Positions 1 through 11,038 are shown, numbered from the stretch's first letter. The stretch: 64,000 nucleotides of DNA from Irpex lacteus (GCA_001986395.2 MQVO02000043.1:1-64000), one strand, 5' to 3'. The notes: generated by a model not told the origin, from the letters alone. A program made the numbers and translations.

Positions 1-2298
1 TATCAGCCCGTGATCCAGGTGTGAAACCACACAACCGACTCACCAGATTATCAGCGCGGCTGACCAGAGTATCTAGTCCGTTCGCCACGTATCGTGCAGT
101 GGCCTTGATCAATAATGGATCGAACTTCGCCGAATCCAGTTTCGTTGACAATGGCTCGGGCGATGTTGATACCCTCTGTCTGGCCAGGAGGGCCACGACT
201 GCCAGCGGCGAATGCTTGGGAGATAGCTTCATTCAGACGGTTAGCAACGCGCGATAGGTATAGTGATTCAAATGTGTTGAGAGCTCGCAGGACGACGACA
301 GTTTCCGGACTTCAACACAATTAGCCACTCGGATGGGGGTCAATATTGTGAGACACACCTTTGGTGAGATTGGGTATATGTGGTATCGGTATGCACTGCA
401 ATCTTCGCAAAGAATGAGTGGAAAAGTCTAAGCAGGCGGGTATAATTCGTGCTCAGGGTTTGCTGAAGGAAACTAGACCCTATCATTACTCATTAGTGAT
501 GGCAGACGCAAGAATAGAGTCAGTTGGCACCTTTTGGTGGCATCCTTTACTTGTTTCTCCAATGATTGGCCAAGGGAACTCCAGAACGTTGCGCTCGGCT
601 TGTTTTCGATGACCTGCATCGAAGAACGTCAAGCACCATTCGAAACGGAGAGACCTAGAATGTGATGTATACCTTCATTGCTTCGTCCAAGAACAGTACC
701 TGTGTGACGGGATCCTTTTTCATGGTCAGGACTTTCTCTAGAGTGTACACTTTGATGCAGCAATCAGCCATCTCCTCAATAAGATTCTCGAGACTGCTCC
801 ATAGAGCAGCTTGCCACTGAGGTGCAGTCACATTCGTCGGCTCGGTGCGGAAACGTGACTTGTATAGAGAACTGGTCGCTGTCGCGGAGGAGTCTGACAC
901 GATTTGGGTTAGACCAATCTATTGCTGAGGAAGTAGAGATCACTCAAACCTTTGGCGTTTGCTTCCTTAGCTAGACGGGTAACATCAAATGCGTACCGAA
1001 TACGCCCATCTACAGCGTCGCTGAGGTCAGAAACGAGGTTCTGTACCAGGTCGGGCAATACGCGAAGATTGTGTGCTGTTTGCAAAGAAGATGCCAGTAG
1101 ACTCCGGTTCTGTCACCGTCAGCGGAGAGCAACATACGCCTGATTTTGACGAAACGAGCTCACGAGGGTGCGCAGCCCATTTATCACCATCTGCTCCATA
1201 TCCAAGGTGACTCGTTCTCGAGCTGAGTCGACATAAGGAAGGTACGTCGCCACGACTTTGACGGAGGAAAGGGGTATTACAGGTTGTCCGTGCGCTTCGG
1301 AAGGGGTGTCTTCTGTTTTCGCCGTAGGCTCCAGAAGGGAAACTGGAACAAGAATTGGTTAAGTTAAGAATCGAGAGTTGGCTATACAAGGTTAGTCTAC
1401 CTAGTTCCGCTATACTCAAAGCAGCCTTCGCGATAACTCTTTCTTTCTCATCCTCATCAGACGTTCCAGCGCCCGTCATAGTGCTGAGGGAATCCGTGCT
1501 TCTTCGTACGCTGTCGCCATTGGATAGATCACTTGACTTGGAAGCGGAGGCAGAGAGTTTGCTATCCGAAACTGTGGGAGTACTATCCCCTACTCTGTCC
1601 ATTTCCGCTAACTGCATCTGCAGTCGCCTTGTAAAGAACTACGAAACGTGACGTTCTTCGAAGCAAGTCAGATGCTTGCTGTAGTCGCTCGAGCTTTGTA
1701 ACGTGGTCAGAGAGTATCTGGTAAGGTATTCTAATCTTCGCGCGTAACCTGTTAGAAGATTAACGGTCAGTACGTATGCTATAGGCACAGTATAGGTCAA
1801 GTACGCACTTGTCTAGCGATCCATCCAGTTCCTTGAGCCCTCCTCTTACTGATGTTAACGAGCCCTCCAATTCTGTCACTCCAGAAGCTTGCACAAGAAG
1901 TTCTTCATGGTGCACAGTGACCTAGTCTCATCTCACTGAGTTTGACTACTCATGACGGGACGAAGTCACTAACTCACCACATTCTTCAGCTGCTTCTCCA
2001 CGTCCTCAATATTATACGTCAGCTTCGAGATGGCAACAGATACATCCTCTGCATTGTTTCCGCTCCCCGAACCTGAGGTCTTCACCACTGACGGAGACTT
2101 GAGATTGCTTGTCCCGGGTGGCTTGCCTGGAGGTGCAACTCCTCCTGATGGATGAGGGTACGGTTCTCCAGCTAATACGGCGTTCGCATATTCGTTTGGG
2201 TCAAACTCTGGAAGAGCAAATACCGAGTGGTCTATGCAAACATGAGATCAATGTAAGCAGAAGGTGCAGTACAAGTCGGATTTCGACCGACCTGACAT
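1..2298 (-). CDS. COG5: COG5, conserved oligomeric Golgi complex subunit 5 (partial, C-terminus off window)
   Basis: Subunit of the COG tethering complex, which captures vesicles recycling within the Golgi. The reverse strand splices into a COG5-like protein. Its start, MSDHSVFALPEFDPNEYANA, comes from ATG TCA G joined across a short intron to AC CAC TCG; this is the only ATG I found that keeps the downstream frame. Later exons give the coiled-coil adaptor-like region (ELEGSLTSVRGGLKELD; RLQMQLAEMDRVGD), then DLVQNLVSDLSDAVDGRIRY, LWSSLENLIEEMADCC with KKDPVTQVLFLDEAMK, FWSSLGQSLEKQVKDATK, QTLSTNYTRLLRLFHSFFAK and FDPLLIKATARYVANGLDTL. About eight introns are visible. The frame breaks by one base in two places (near 1624-1640 and at 140-142), see findings. 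The identification rests on the ordered family motifs; the remaining C-terminus lies left of the window. Confidence 0.85.
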
Positions 2299-2913
2299 GC
2301 GAAAGCAGCAATAGGTCGCGCACCGAAGCGCCCATTACCGCATTCGTTGGCGTTGGTAGCACGTGTCCGTAGGCGCTCAGTTGATTTCCAAGTTTCTCAG
2401 GCTGAGGTTCCTTGCTTTCAACCATCCATGACGTGACACAAATATTGTCCCTACGGAGGTGGACGCTTGGATGCTTTCTCGAGAGCTTGATTACCGCAGA
2501 TCTTTTCTGAAAGTTCTCCGTGAATCAAGCTCTTAGTCACGGCAAAAAATCCATATCAGTCGATAAGACAGCGATACCTGCAGGTACGTCCAACCTTTGA
2601 GGCCAGCTCGCAGGGAACACGAGTTTCCCTCGCACTTTGACTGGTGACTACCCTTACGCAGCAATTATATGTGCTCCGCAGTCCTCCTCTACAATTCAGG
2701 CCCCCCTTATGCACGGCACTGGTGCACCTGGCCGCTGCGCAAAACGCTGAGCGATGTGCGTGCATAGGTTTGCTATGCTTTGACGCAGCGGCTAGATAGA
2801 AGAGTAAACATCGGAGAAGCTTGCCATGCTTACAATGCGTGTGTTCGACGTGTTAATATCAAGGTTCATCGCAGGCTTCATCGCAGGCTTCTGCTTCGAT
2901 CCTTCGCCCACGT

Positions 2914-2920
2914 TATATAA
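2914..2920 (+). promoter_or_regulatory. TATA box of the MYND gene
   Basis: TATATAA lies 67 nt before the ATG at 2987, a normal distance for a fungal RNA polymerase II core promoter. It supports 2987 as the start rather than the earlier ATG at 2826, which lies upstream of the box. Confidence 0.5.
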
Positions 2921-2986
2921 GCCCATGCTGAGTGGTGTAGATTTGGGGCTTGAAATTTTCACCCTTACTCTCCTACATCATCCTCA

Positions 2987-3872
2987 ATGGACTTGTACAC
3001 CGTCGTAGCCAAAGTACTCTCCCTCTTCTCATTCGTGGCCAAAGTACTCTCCCTGCTATGCCTTGCTCATGTGGTATCATGGCTAATCGCCCTTGAGATG
3101 ATCGGTTCTGGTATGACTTTATTACTCTCTCCTGCCGCAATCTATTTACAAAGAGACTCTTCAGAGAAGAGATTGTGTACAGAGTGCAAAAGGCCCACGC
3201 GCGAGGTCTGTTCTCGCTGCAAGCAGATGCCCTATTGCTCAGCGGAACATCAGAAAAAGGTCAGAAATCCTCTCTAGATCCTTCTCAAAATACGGCTGAT
3301 GTCTGAGTCGCTGTGTCGTTTCTACAGCATTGGAAACAACATCGGCCAGATTGTATTCCGCACGGCGTAGAGGGTCAGAAGCTTGTCAAGAAGGGCATCC
3401 TGCTCCCGTTCGACTCACCAACTCCCGAAATCGTACACGTAGCGTGCGAAGTACTGGAACCTGATGAAGACGACGATATCGATGTCGATTGGATCTGCAA
3501 AGGAGAATTCATCGACTCTGGCCGACCTACTTGCCGTCGTGCATATACGATCGAGTTCCAGCGGTTCGGCCCACCCTCGAAGCGCCTGGACAATTACCTA
3601 CAACTCACCTTCAGCGACACCTTTGCCATCGACGGGTCACCCCCGAACAAGTGCGCGATCTTGCTTCATCACAACTTCCGTGTTAATCTCTCGCTGATGT
3701 ATCTGCGTTTAGATGTGTGCGCGCCCTGGCTCCAAACGCGGCCGTTGACTGGCGTGGGCACCTACTGGTTATGAAGGTTGTTGGACAAGGCCCTGAAGGG
3801 AAATATGAGGACGTTACAATGGCTGACATTGAGCCTGTAAAGGCATATCTCGCCCACTATCGTGATGGCTAG
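2987..3872 (+). CDS. small MYND-type zinc-finger protein with hydrophobic N-terminus
   Basis: Three exons. Exon 1 (2987-about 3258) has a hydrophobic stretch, residues about 8-50, that could form one or two membrane segments. It is followed by a MYND finger: CTECKRP, CSRCKQMPYCS, AEHQKK, completed in exon 2 by HWKQHRPDC. Exon 2 starts about 3327 and continues into an acidic region and an unassigned domain up to GSPPN. An intron from about 3652 to 3713 (GTGCGC...TTTAG) joins AA to A and gives ...PPNKCVRALAPNAAVDWRGH, ending in AYLAHYRDG and TAG. MYND fingers bind proline-rich partner peptides; the partner here is unknown. Such MYND genes are expanded in Agaricomycetes. Exon 1 also carries an imperfect tandem repeat (VVAKVLSL / FVAKVLSL). 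The last intron is an inference from frame alone. Confidence 0.7.
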
Positions 3873-4899
3873 ATGCGTCTGTACATGCCCATGCTCATGC
3901 CAGTGGCACACTCGACATTTTACGCTCTGCGATGTTCAATTGGGAAAGCGGTCATATAGCTGTCTCCTGTACCTGACTCATACAATTCCACCTAGTTAGT
4001 TTTGCGATCGCGTGTGTATAAAGGTTTACTGCAACTGTTGTGTGTGATCCTTATGATTCCGAGTAAGATAATCGAAGTTCCAGTGGCACAGGCTTCACGT
4101 TCACGATCTACCTGGTGTACACGTTGAATGTAGGATCTTTAATACACCCGCTACTGGTATGCTCTGGTATATGTGATGTTTCAGAACAAAGGAGAAAGAC
4201 GTCTCGAATCTTAGTTCTCATTGTATCGTAGAACCATTCTCGAATACTTACTCAGCCATTGATATGATGTTTGTATGATGCTGACGCTTCAGTACGACCA
4301 GAAATCTATCCAGAAATCTAGAGCTTTCTGTACAAGACGCGATGCATTATCTCACTGGCAGAGCAATCTCGCGGAACACGTGTAGTGAAGCGCCCATAAT
4401 AGGTCCTCCGCTTTCCCTCGAGCCACTCGTTTCTTCCTTCTCCGAATCACTCGAATGTATCGCAGTCATGAGCATATGGTCTTGTGGTCTCTGCCACAAC
4501 AATTTCACGAACATGCTGCAGATCTGCGGCACGCTGTTTCAGGTTAGATCCTTGCGATAACCACGGTGCAGCCTGAATCAACCTCACTGACGCCTTTGTC
4601 CTAGGAATCCTTGCTTGCAATGTGCCAACTATCTCAGGGTGTATCGCACAACCCTTGTCACCTCGCATTCACCTCGTAGCCTCACCTTATCGCCGTACTC
4701 ACGAAACACACGCACGATGACAAAGGAGCAACATTCGCGGGCGTTGCTGGGCGGCAAGGCAACGGCCATGACCCGTGTTTCGCGGAGAAACTAAATGAAC
4801 GGAGAGTACATCGGGCGTGACGTCAAAGCCAAACCAGTGCCCAAGCTTTGTGGGAGACAGAGGGTGTGGGTGTGGTCAGGCGTGAGAGGAGGAGCGAGC
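3873..4899 (+). other. intergenic, no supported gene
   Basis: About 1 kb between the MYND gene and the next promoter. Short open frames on both strands have no recognisable domain and no consistent splice partners. It contains minor direct repeats only, such as CCAGAAATCTA repeated back to back near 4299-4320 and CCAGTGGCACA near 3900 and 4080. Confidence 0.5.
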
Positions 4900-4906
4900 T
4901 ATATAA
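4900..4906 (+). promoter_or_regulatory. TATA box of the glycine-rich gene
   Basis: TATATAA about 180 nt upstream of the paired ATGs at 5084/5087, preceded by a purine-rich segment. The long gap implies a leader of roughly 150 nt. Confidence 0.4.
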
Positions 4907-5083
4907 TCCAATCCCCGGTCGTCCAGTGCGCTCCACCTGTTTGTCGCCCTGGCCGAGTCTCGCATCACCGAACATTCTTTCTCCCAACTCTCATCCCACG
5001 TACAAGCCGACCAGATATCCAGCTAGCTGCCGCCAACGGACGCTCCTGAGCATCCGCGCTAGAGATTTCTTTGTCTACTGGCT

Positions 5084-6935
5084 ATGATGAACTACTTCAT
5101 CGTCCTACGACTACTATCGCACTCAGTTACCCTGCGTGGGGCTGCCTCGCAGTTTCAGTTTCGTGCCCCTCCACCACCTGCATATCAACCAAGACCGACA
5201 TGTACGTGGTTGATACACTGTTCATAATCTTCCTACACTTACGTTGTCTCTTCAGGGAGTGGCTTCGATTATTATCGCGCCCATGCGCCCAATCCTGACC
5301 AGTAAGTTCTTTGAAATATAACGTCAATGTGGTCTGCTGACTTCGGGATAGTAACCTCTATTACACGGTCATGAACCGTACTCGTGACTCTCGGTCCAAC
5401 AGGCGGTGTCGGCATGCATGAAGCTAGAATATGGCAAAGGAGAGTGTACGGTGGTATGGTAAGTTTTTAATCAAATGAGCTAAAATGAGTACCGGTCTTG
5501 ATATATGTTTCTGTAGGTGAATCTTACACAACTGTTGCCGGCAGACATTGGTGTTGCGGCCGCCTACGAAGCGTACAGGTATTGGAAACACCACAACCGC
5601 CCTGCTCTTTGAACCCACTCGCGGTATGATCGAGCGTGAGAGAGAAGCCCTTGTTGGTCTGGCCATCGCAGAAGGTGAGTGTCCTTTGCGTTATACACGA
5701 GTCCTCGACGTTAATCAGGAATTCCACATAGCCAGCGCGCTCTGGCAGCTATCGGGCCGGCGACAGATACCTATGGCTTGCGCGACTGCCTCGAGTCCGC
5801 AGCCCTGACCGCATCTCGCATTGCATGGCAGGTAGGCACCATACCTTTCGACCTATCACAGAACCACCACTCACATCTTTTTGTCACAGGTGATGGAAGA
5901 AAGGTCGCGCGAACGCGAAATGGATATGATGCCAGATTACGGAACCTCTTCTCGCAGACGAAGTCGCAGATACTCCACTGCAGGGTCCTCCCCGTTGTCA
6001 TTCGTACGGACTCTGCCTCGGGATATCCACAACGCCTTATTCGAACCCTATCGGCATCCCTGGGCGCGCAGGGTCCTCTGGGTCTGCTGGATACGCACCA
6101 GGCGGCTCTTCCTTTGCCCCCACGGCGGCTACAGCTGCTATGCCTATCCCAGGTGCAGGTATGGGTGCAGGTGGGTCACCATACATGGGAGCCGGAGGCT
6201 CACCATACGGCGCCTCTGCTATGCCTGGGACAGGTACTTCGCCTTATGGCGGCGGGATGGCCAGTAGCATGCCAGGCGCAGGTATGGCTGTCCCCGGAGG
6301 CCTCGGTGCCGGCGGTGGATTCGGTGGTGCGGTACCCTCAGGCGCAGTGTACCCGAATACAACTCCTCCCATGGGTGTCAGTATGGGTGGCGTCGGCGCA
6401 ACTGCTCAACCTCTTGGGATGGCGTACACCACTGGCGGACAGGGTGTTACCTTCCCCGGAGGATACCAGGCTGGCATGGCAGGTACTCAAGCTGCTTACG
6501 CCGGTAACCCACCGAGTCCGTATAACCCCGCTGGCAATATGACACTTCCGAATGTCGCTACCCCAGCCTGTTGGATACGCTGCTTCTCAAACTGGCTATG
6601 CAGGTGTTGGTGCAGGTGTACCGTACGGTCAACAGCAAACTGGTTTGGCCTACCAGCAAACCCAGCCCGCGTACGCTGACGCTGGCATGAACGGACTTGG
6701 AGGTGTTGGTGCTGGTGCTGGTGGTGCGACCATCGTCGCAAACGGCCGGACGATACCCGCACCCAGTGGTTCCACTATCTTTATCGACACGAAGAGCGGG
6801 CGGAAGAGCAGGAGCAGGAGGATGAGCACGAGTGGGTACGAGACGAGCGGAAAGCATCACCGCCATCGGTCGAGTAGTCGTGACCCGTTGAGACGGGAGC
6901 AGGGTATGATGGGGTATCCGATGGCTGCTCGTTGA
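5084..6935 (+). CDS. Gly/Tyr/Ser-rich protein of unknown function, reading frame interrupted
   Basis: Not a named family to me. The conserved-looking core is VNLTQLLPADIGVAAAYEAY, then FEPTRGMIEREREALVGLAIAE, then EASALWQLSGR, TDTYGLRDCLESAALTASRI and VMEERSREREMDMMPDYG. A basic SRRRSRR patch follows, then a long low-complexity tail of Gly-Ala-Met-Pro-Tyr repeats (GAGMGAGGSPYMGAGG). The C-terminus is basic and Ser/Arg-rich (SGRKSRSRRMS; HHRHRSSSRD). Introns at about 5459-5516, 5675-5731 and 5832-5889 are clear. These segments lie in different frames. The frame slips near 5600-5602, 5757-5762, 5980-6050 and 6552, so no single intact product can be read, although each segment is free of stops. 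The start at 5084 and the first two exons (with NPDHNLYY) are uncertain. Either sequence errors or a recent pseudogene would explain this. Confidence 0.5.
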
Positions 6936-7544
6936 GCCCTATGGGTATATGCTCAATTTGGTATCAAGAGATTGGAATGATTCTCTTGGATTCTAGACAT
7001 GTTGGAAATTTTGGAAAAAAAAAACGATACTCGATGCCTCAAAGGGTTCTAATGAATGTGTACTCGTCCGCTTCGTAGTTGCTGTACAGTCACTGTTCTC
7101 CTTTTCACTTCAGCTTTCGTGTACATATACCTCCCTCTTGTCTCATTCGTGTTGTATCTTGTACTTGTCTTCTTTGTTTTCTCAAGCACATTAACAGTCT
7201 GCTGTAACTTATCAAAGCACAATGTTGTTGATAGTCGGAAGAAAATAGTATCGCTCTATTCGTGGCTCCTGTTCACGACTTTATTGAAGTAGCTGAGAGT
7301 TGAGGCCTGAGGAGCAAGCGATTACTATTGGGGGCTGCTACTTGGTACAGTTGGACGAGCAGAATGAAAGTAGAACGAATGAACTAGGATGACAGAAGAG
7401 GACACCTGTACAAATAAGCTAAGTAGATGAGAGGTATACAACTTGTGAATAGACTCTGACAAGCTACAACGACAGTACGAAGAGGAAAATACATCAGTCC
7501 GACAGAAACCCACGAAAGCACAGCGTCCGGGTTAAAGTAGGATA
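6936..7544 (-). other. convergent 3' intergenic region
   Basis: Between the stop of the glycine-rich gene and the stop of the reverse-strand gene at 7545. It is T-rich with an A10-type run near 7016-7025. Short open frames here have no recognisable features. It probably holds the two 3' untranslated regions. Confidence 0.5.
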
Positions 7545-8403
7545 CTAATACGCGCCGTACGCAGAAACAGGAGACACGGGAGGGGCATAGAGCACAGGTC
7601 TCCGGATTCCGAGGATGGGTTGGAAGCAGCCACTGGCCACATGTCGGAGCTCGAGTAGATACAGGTGCTTCAACTCGATGAAACCCGGTCCAACGCGCCA
7701 ATCGTCGCCGTGGTCTTCGTATTGTCGCTGCAACAACAAAGGACCAAGTCAGCATCGAGTTAAGAGGGTGTGTGAATTGAATGGTGGGATGAAGATTCGC
7801 CCGAGGGTGCTCGTGCGTACCTTGTCAATGAAATCTTGAACGGCCTCCGCGATCTGCCTCGCCACCTTCGCGCGCGTATTTGCGAATTTCTCGCCGTGCT
7901 TTTGGAAGTAGGAGTACTTTTGGCATCTCAGTGGGGTATACCCGTGCAGCTAAAGAAAGAAGGGCATCTCCGTCAGCGCGTCGTGTACACTCGAGGGCAG
8001 CGAGTATATATGAAGGATCTTTGATGTGGCGAGGGAGATGAAAGGCATGTGTAAGGCACGTACATGAATGTGATAGGAAACCTTGTCGCCGCAGCCTGTG
8101 AGGACAGGCTCGTAACGGTCGTGGAGGTGCTGCACATTGCCGTGGAGTGCGTCAATGAGACGGATGCCGTCGCCGGCCTCCGTGCGGAAGTGAACGGTGG
8201 ATTTCTGCCGCCAGCCGTACTGCTTGCGCTTAGATGTGTATCGTTCGTAGGGAACTTCTACGATGACGGCCTCGAGAGGGGAGAAGGGAGGGATCTACAA
8301 AAGGATGCGAGGTGAGAAATGAGATGATAATTTCTATGGTTCTGAACGTATAGGGTAACCAATGACGACACGGAGTTAACGTACCTCGTTGATGAGCATC
8401 ATA
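7545..8403 (-). CDS. uncharacterised protein of about 187 residues, four exons
   Basis: I do not recognise the family. A consistent four-exon model reads MMLINE | IPPFSPLEAVIVEVPYERY...GDKVSYHIH | LHGYTPLRCQKYSYFQKHGE...QDFIDK | RQYEDHGDDWRVGPGFIELK...VSAYGAY, stop. All three introns have GTACG donors and fit the frame without adjustment: about 8385-8295, 8064-7950 and 7822-7742. The composition is that of a soluble, charged and aromatic-rich folded protein. I see no signal peptide, membrane segment or repeats. The clean splicing and codon-like composition argue for a real gene; its function cannot be inferred. It is transcribed toward the glycine-rich gene. Confidence 0.6.
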
Positions 8404-9382
8404 GTTAGTGAGTGTGTGAGCGACCGGTAAATCCAAGAAAAGTGGATAGAGATTGAGACGATGCGAGTGGAGTGGTGTCGAGCTGCCAGTGAGCCGTACT
8501 GGCCTTGGATCTATGGAACCAAGTATCGAGGTAGCCATGGGTGTATAAGTAGTACTCTCCTAGAAGACGTTGAGCACGGATGCAGGGTACACATAGCTTC
8601 GAACCCTGTACAAGGAACGGACGCCTATGAGCGGGATTCAATGCGACGGGGCGGTTATCAGGTTTTCTGGAAATGTTGATTGGCAAGGAGTGCGTCCACA
8701 GCGTCATTTCCTGTTCAGACGCGCAGGACCCTGAGCATCGGGGCGCTGGATCAGCACTTCGCTGCCCTACGAACACTTCTTGCACGTGGGAAGGAATGGA
8801 ATCGCACTGCCAATTGGTATCATCAGGTAGACATGTCCTATGTTATAGCATCCCGAGAACAAGACCTTGTGCACAGCGTGGTAGGATCGCGAACTAATCA
8901 GGTCGTATGTCGAAGTCGGTCAGACATCCAGCGATATTGAGGTACGCAAAGTAACGTTAGCAATGTCACCTAAACAGGTAAGATGCGCGGGGAAACCCAC
9001 CTTCTCACACTTCAACACTCTATGCACATGATTAGCCGTGCAATGGAGAGTTTCATGTTCTCGATGTTCACGCCGTATATTCTGTCAACTTTGACTGCTC
9101 GGCAATTCGACGGGATTCAACTGACCACACATTTGTCTTCTGCAAGCAATCTTTCAGAGTAGATGTATAGCTATAGCAACAGAATCACCTACGAGGGTCG
9201 ACGGTGACTTGCTGTCGTTCCAGTGTGGCAGTAGAACTTGAACGAACCTAGTCCATTGAGCGCTCATTATTGCAGATACTGCCAGCTATTCTTGATATGG
9301 TAAATTAAGCTTCGTGGCGTTTTCTGGCCACAGTCTCCGCGAAGCACGGCTAAAAGATGCGTGTATATGACGAGGCTACAGC
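8404..9382. other. intergenic with one possible gene relic (8683-8960)
   Basis: Mostly non-coding. On the plus strand, 8683-8937 is open without an ATG and looks protein-like (ALRTLLARGKEWNRTANWYH; DMSYVIASREQDLVH). A one-base slip after ...GSRTNQ would continue as SYVEVGQTSSDIE up to a good GTACGC donor at about 8941. This may be an internal exon or the remnant of a decayed gene. I could not connect it to a start or a further exon. Confidence 0.25.
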
Positions 9383-9927
9383 CTAATCCTGGCCACATTT
9401 ATGCCAAGGGTTGTTAGATAGTACACAAGGAGCCGAAAGTCTTGCAGCCTCGTTTCGTAGCGCTTGAAGCATGAGGCAAGGATCGTCGTACCGAAATTGT
9501 CGGTATAGGCGTTTCGTACACTGCTAAGCTGTTCGCCGTCCAGTCTTCGTTAACGACACTAGCACGCTCCGCTCCTTGCCAGCCACAAAGCCAATACAGC
9601 CGACAGTCCTACGCCTTACTATATTCGACCCACATCGCAAGTAATGGTTCCATACTGTCTGGTATTCCGCTGGATTATCCAGAAGAATGCCATCCACGGG
9701 AGGCCGTCGTGCAAAGTTCACACTGCGAAGGATCTATCATGCAAGCACATGCATTGACTATGCTACATCGTGATCATAACATTTGCAATAAAGAACGTAA
9801 AGTTGGGTCTAACCTGAGACCGCATCAGCTCCCAATCGACTCCCACCCCCTCTGAAGCCGTTGGTCCAAGCGTGCGGGGCTTCATGTTGTGCATTGCGGC
9901 CCCGAGGAAAGACAAATACTCTGACAT
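9383..9927 (-). CDS. tentative small three-exon gene, about 121 residues
   Basis: Unrecognised. Three exons join in phase 0 without adjustment: 9927-9814 (MSEYLSFLGAAMHNMKPRTL...ELMRSQ), 9733-9620 (ILRSVNFARRPPVDGILLDN...RCGSNI) and 9520-9383 (CTKRLYRQFRYDDPCLMLQA...NPWHKCGQD, stop). Splice sites are GTTAGA...GATAG and GTAAGG...GCAG. The last exon is Cys-containing. The start lies only 18 nt past the stop of the ribosomal protein gene on the same strand, which is very tight for a fungus. The messages would overlap, or the model's 5' end is wrong. The third exon is also open in another frame, so its frame is the weakest part. Confidence 0.4.
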
Positions 9928-9945
9928 TCTCTACCCTCCGATCAC

Positions 9946-10783
9946 TTAGAACAGACGGATGGGCTTGCCCATGGTCGTCTTGATGTGCAGAGACTTGACG
10001 TTCTGCCAGTTCTTCTTGAGAAGAGAGACGAGGAAGTTGATGCTCAACATCACGTTGCCGAGCACCTGATCCTCAGTCATCTGGACGTGGCCAACAGCGA
10101 CACCCAAGCAGAGGACCTTCTTCAACTGGAACTTGATGGTCGAACGGACCTCAGTGATCTTGTTGCTGAGGTCCTCAGCGTGAGAGACGGGGGTGGGGAA
10201 CTTTCCGGCTGGTAAATTGAACAACTACCATGAGCACAAACGACAGCTAATTTCCGCGTGTAGAACTTACCCTTGGAGAGACCGGGTCCGAGCAGACGAG
10301 GAATCTGCTTGATAAGAGCCTCCGAGGACAGGAAAGCGTCGTACTTCTTGGCGAGCTTCTTAACAAGCTTCTTGTTCTTGTTAAGCTTCTTCAAATCATC
10401 GACGGACATGTACTCCAGGTCGATCTGCTTAGCACGATCGATGTCGGCAGCATCTGCGAGAATGCAGATGGACATGCGAGGGCGGGGGACGGTGGGCAGC
10501 CTGTGCAGTCACGTTCAGGTTAGGACAAGAGAGGAAAGCTTCTGATGGAGACGCACTTAACGGTTCCCGAGAAACGCTTGTCTCTCTGGGGGTCGTAGTT
10601 CTTGAGACCAATCTGGAGCTCGATGGTCTCAACGAAGTTGCGCCTTTTCTCGCCGTTGGCATCGGCAAGGAGCTCCTTAACAGAGCCCCGCACGCTTGAC
10701 ACTGAGAGCTTGCTTCCGCTGACGAGATCATCGACTTAAGTGCCTTGCTCGTTGCTCAAACCTGCGAGCACGACGCACCTCAT
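9946..10783 (-). CDS. RPL10A: 60S ribosomal protein L10a (uL1)
   Basis: Ribosomal protein of the L1 stalk, which contacts E-site tRNA. The protein matches eukaryotic uL1 along its whole length: [40 protein letters not shown], then [34 protein letters not shown], and finally [20 protein letters not shown] and [20 protein letters not shown] ending GKPIRLF. Length is about 217 residues, as expected. Four exons: a 5-nt first exon (ATGAG, 10779-10783), then [14 protein letters not shown]..., with introns in AA|G (K-LPTVPRPR) and G|CC (K-AGKF). The divergent F-box gene starts 255 bp away, so the two may share a promoter region. High expression is expected for this class, but I see no specific regulatory motif. 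Confidence 0.95.
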
Positions 10784-11038
10784 GCTTTTAGTCTTTCCTG
10801 TGTGTAGGGGGGAGGTTAGTTAGCGCCCGTTGGTCATCACCAGATTTCTGTTGTGGGTGGCACTGGGAAACTCCGATGTGACTGTATAGCGTGACAAGCA
10901 GCTCAGTCACAAATATCTGTGACGCATTATCATGGTCATGTGATAAAGCCAAATAGATCACAACAACACGCGTGTAGGCGCTGGTGCACGATGATGGCAG
11001 TTGCGTCCGAATTCGTGGCGTGTTCTCTCTAGACCATC
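10784..11038. promoter_or_regulatory. shared upstream region of RPL10A and the F-box gene
   Basis: 255 bp separate two divergent start codons, so both promoters must lie here. There is no clear TATA box. I make no claim about individual factor sites. Confidence 0.35.

Noticed and set aside
2201..2425. COG5 start at MVESKEPQ
   Set aside because: No donor in this frame joins the next exon in the right phase; ATG TCA G at 2298 does.
5778..6542. 254-residue ORF across the glycine-rich gene
   Set aside because: Only its first part (LESAALTASRI) is in the coding frame; it then reads through an intron and out of frame through the Gly-rich part.
8580..8720. tRNA-like GGTTCGAA motif on the reverse strand
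   Set aside because: No acceptor, D or anticodon stem can be folded around it.
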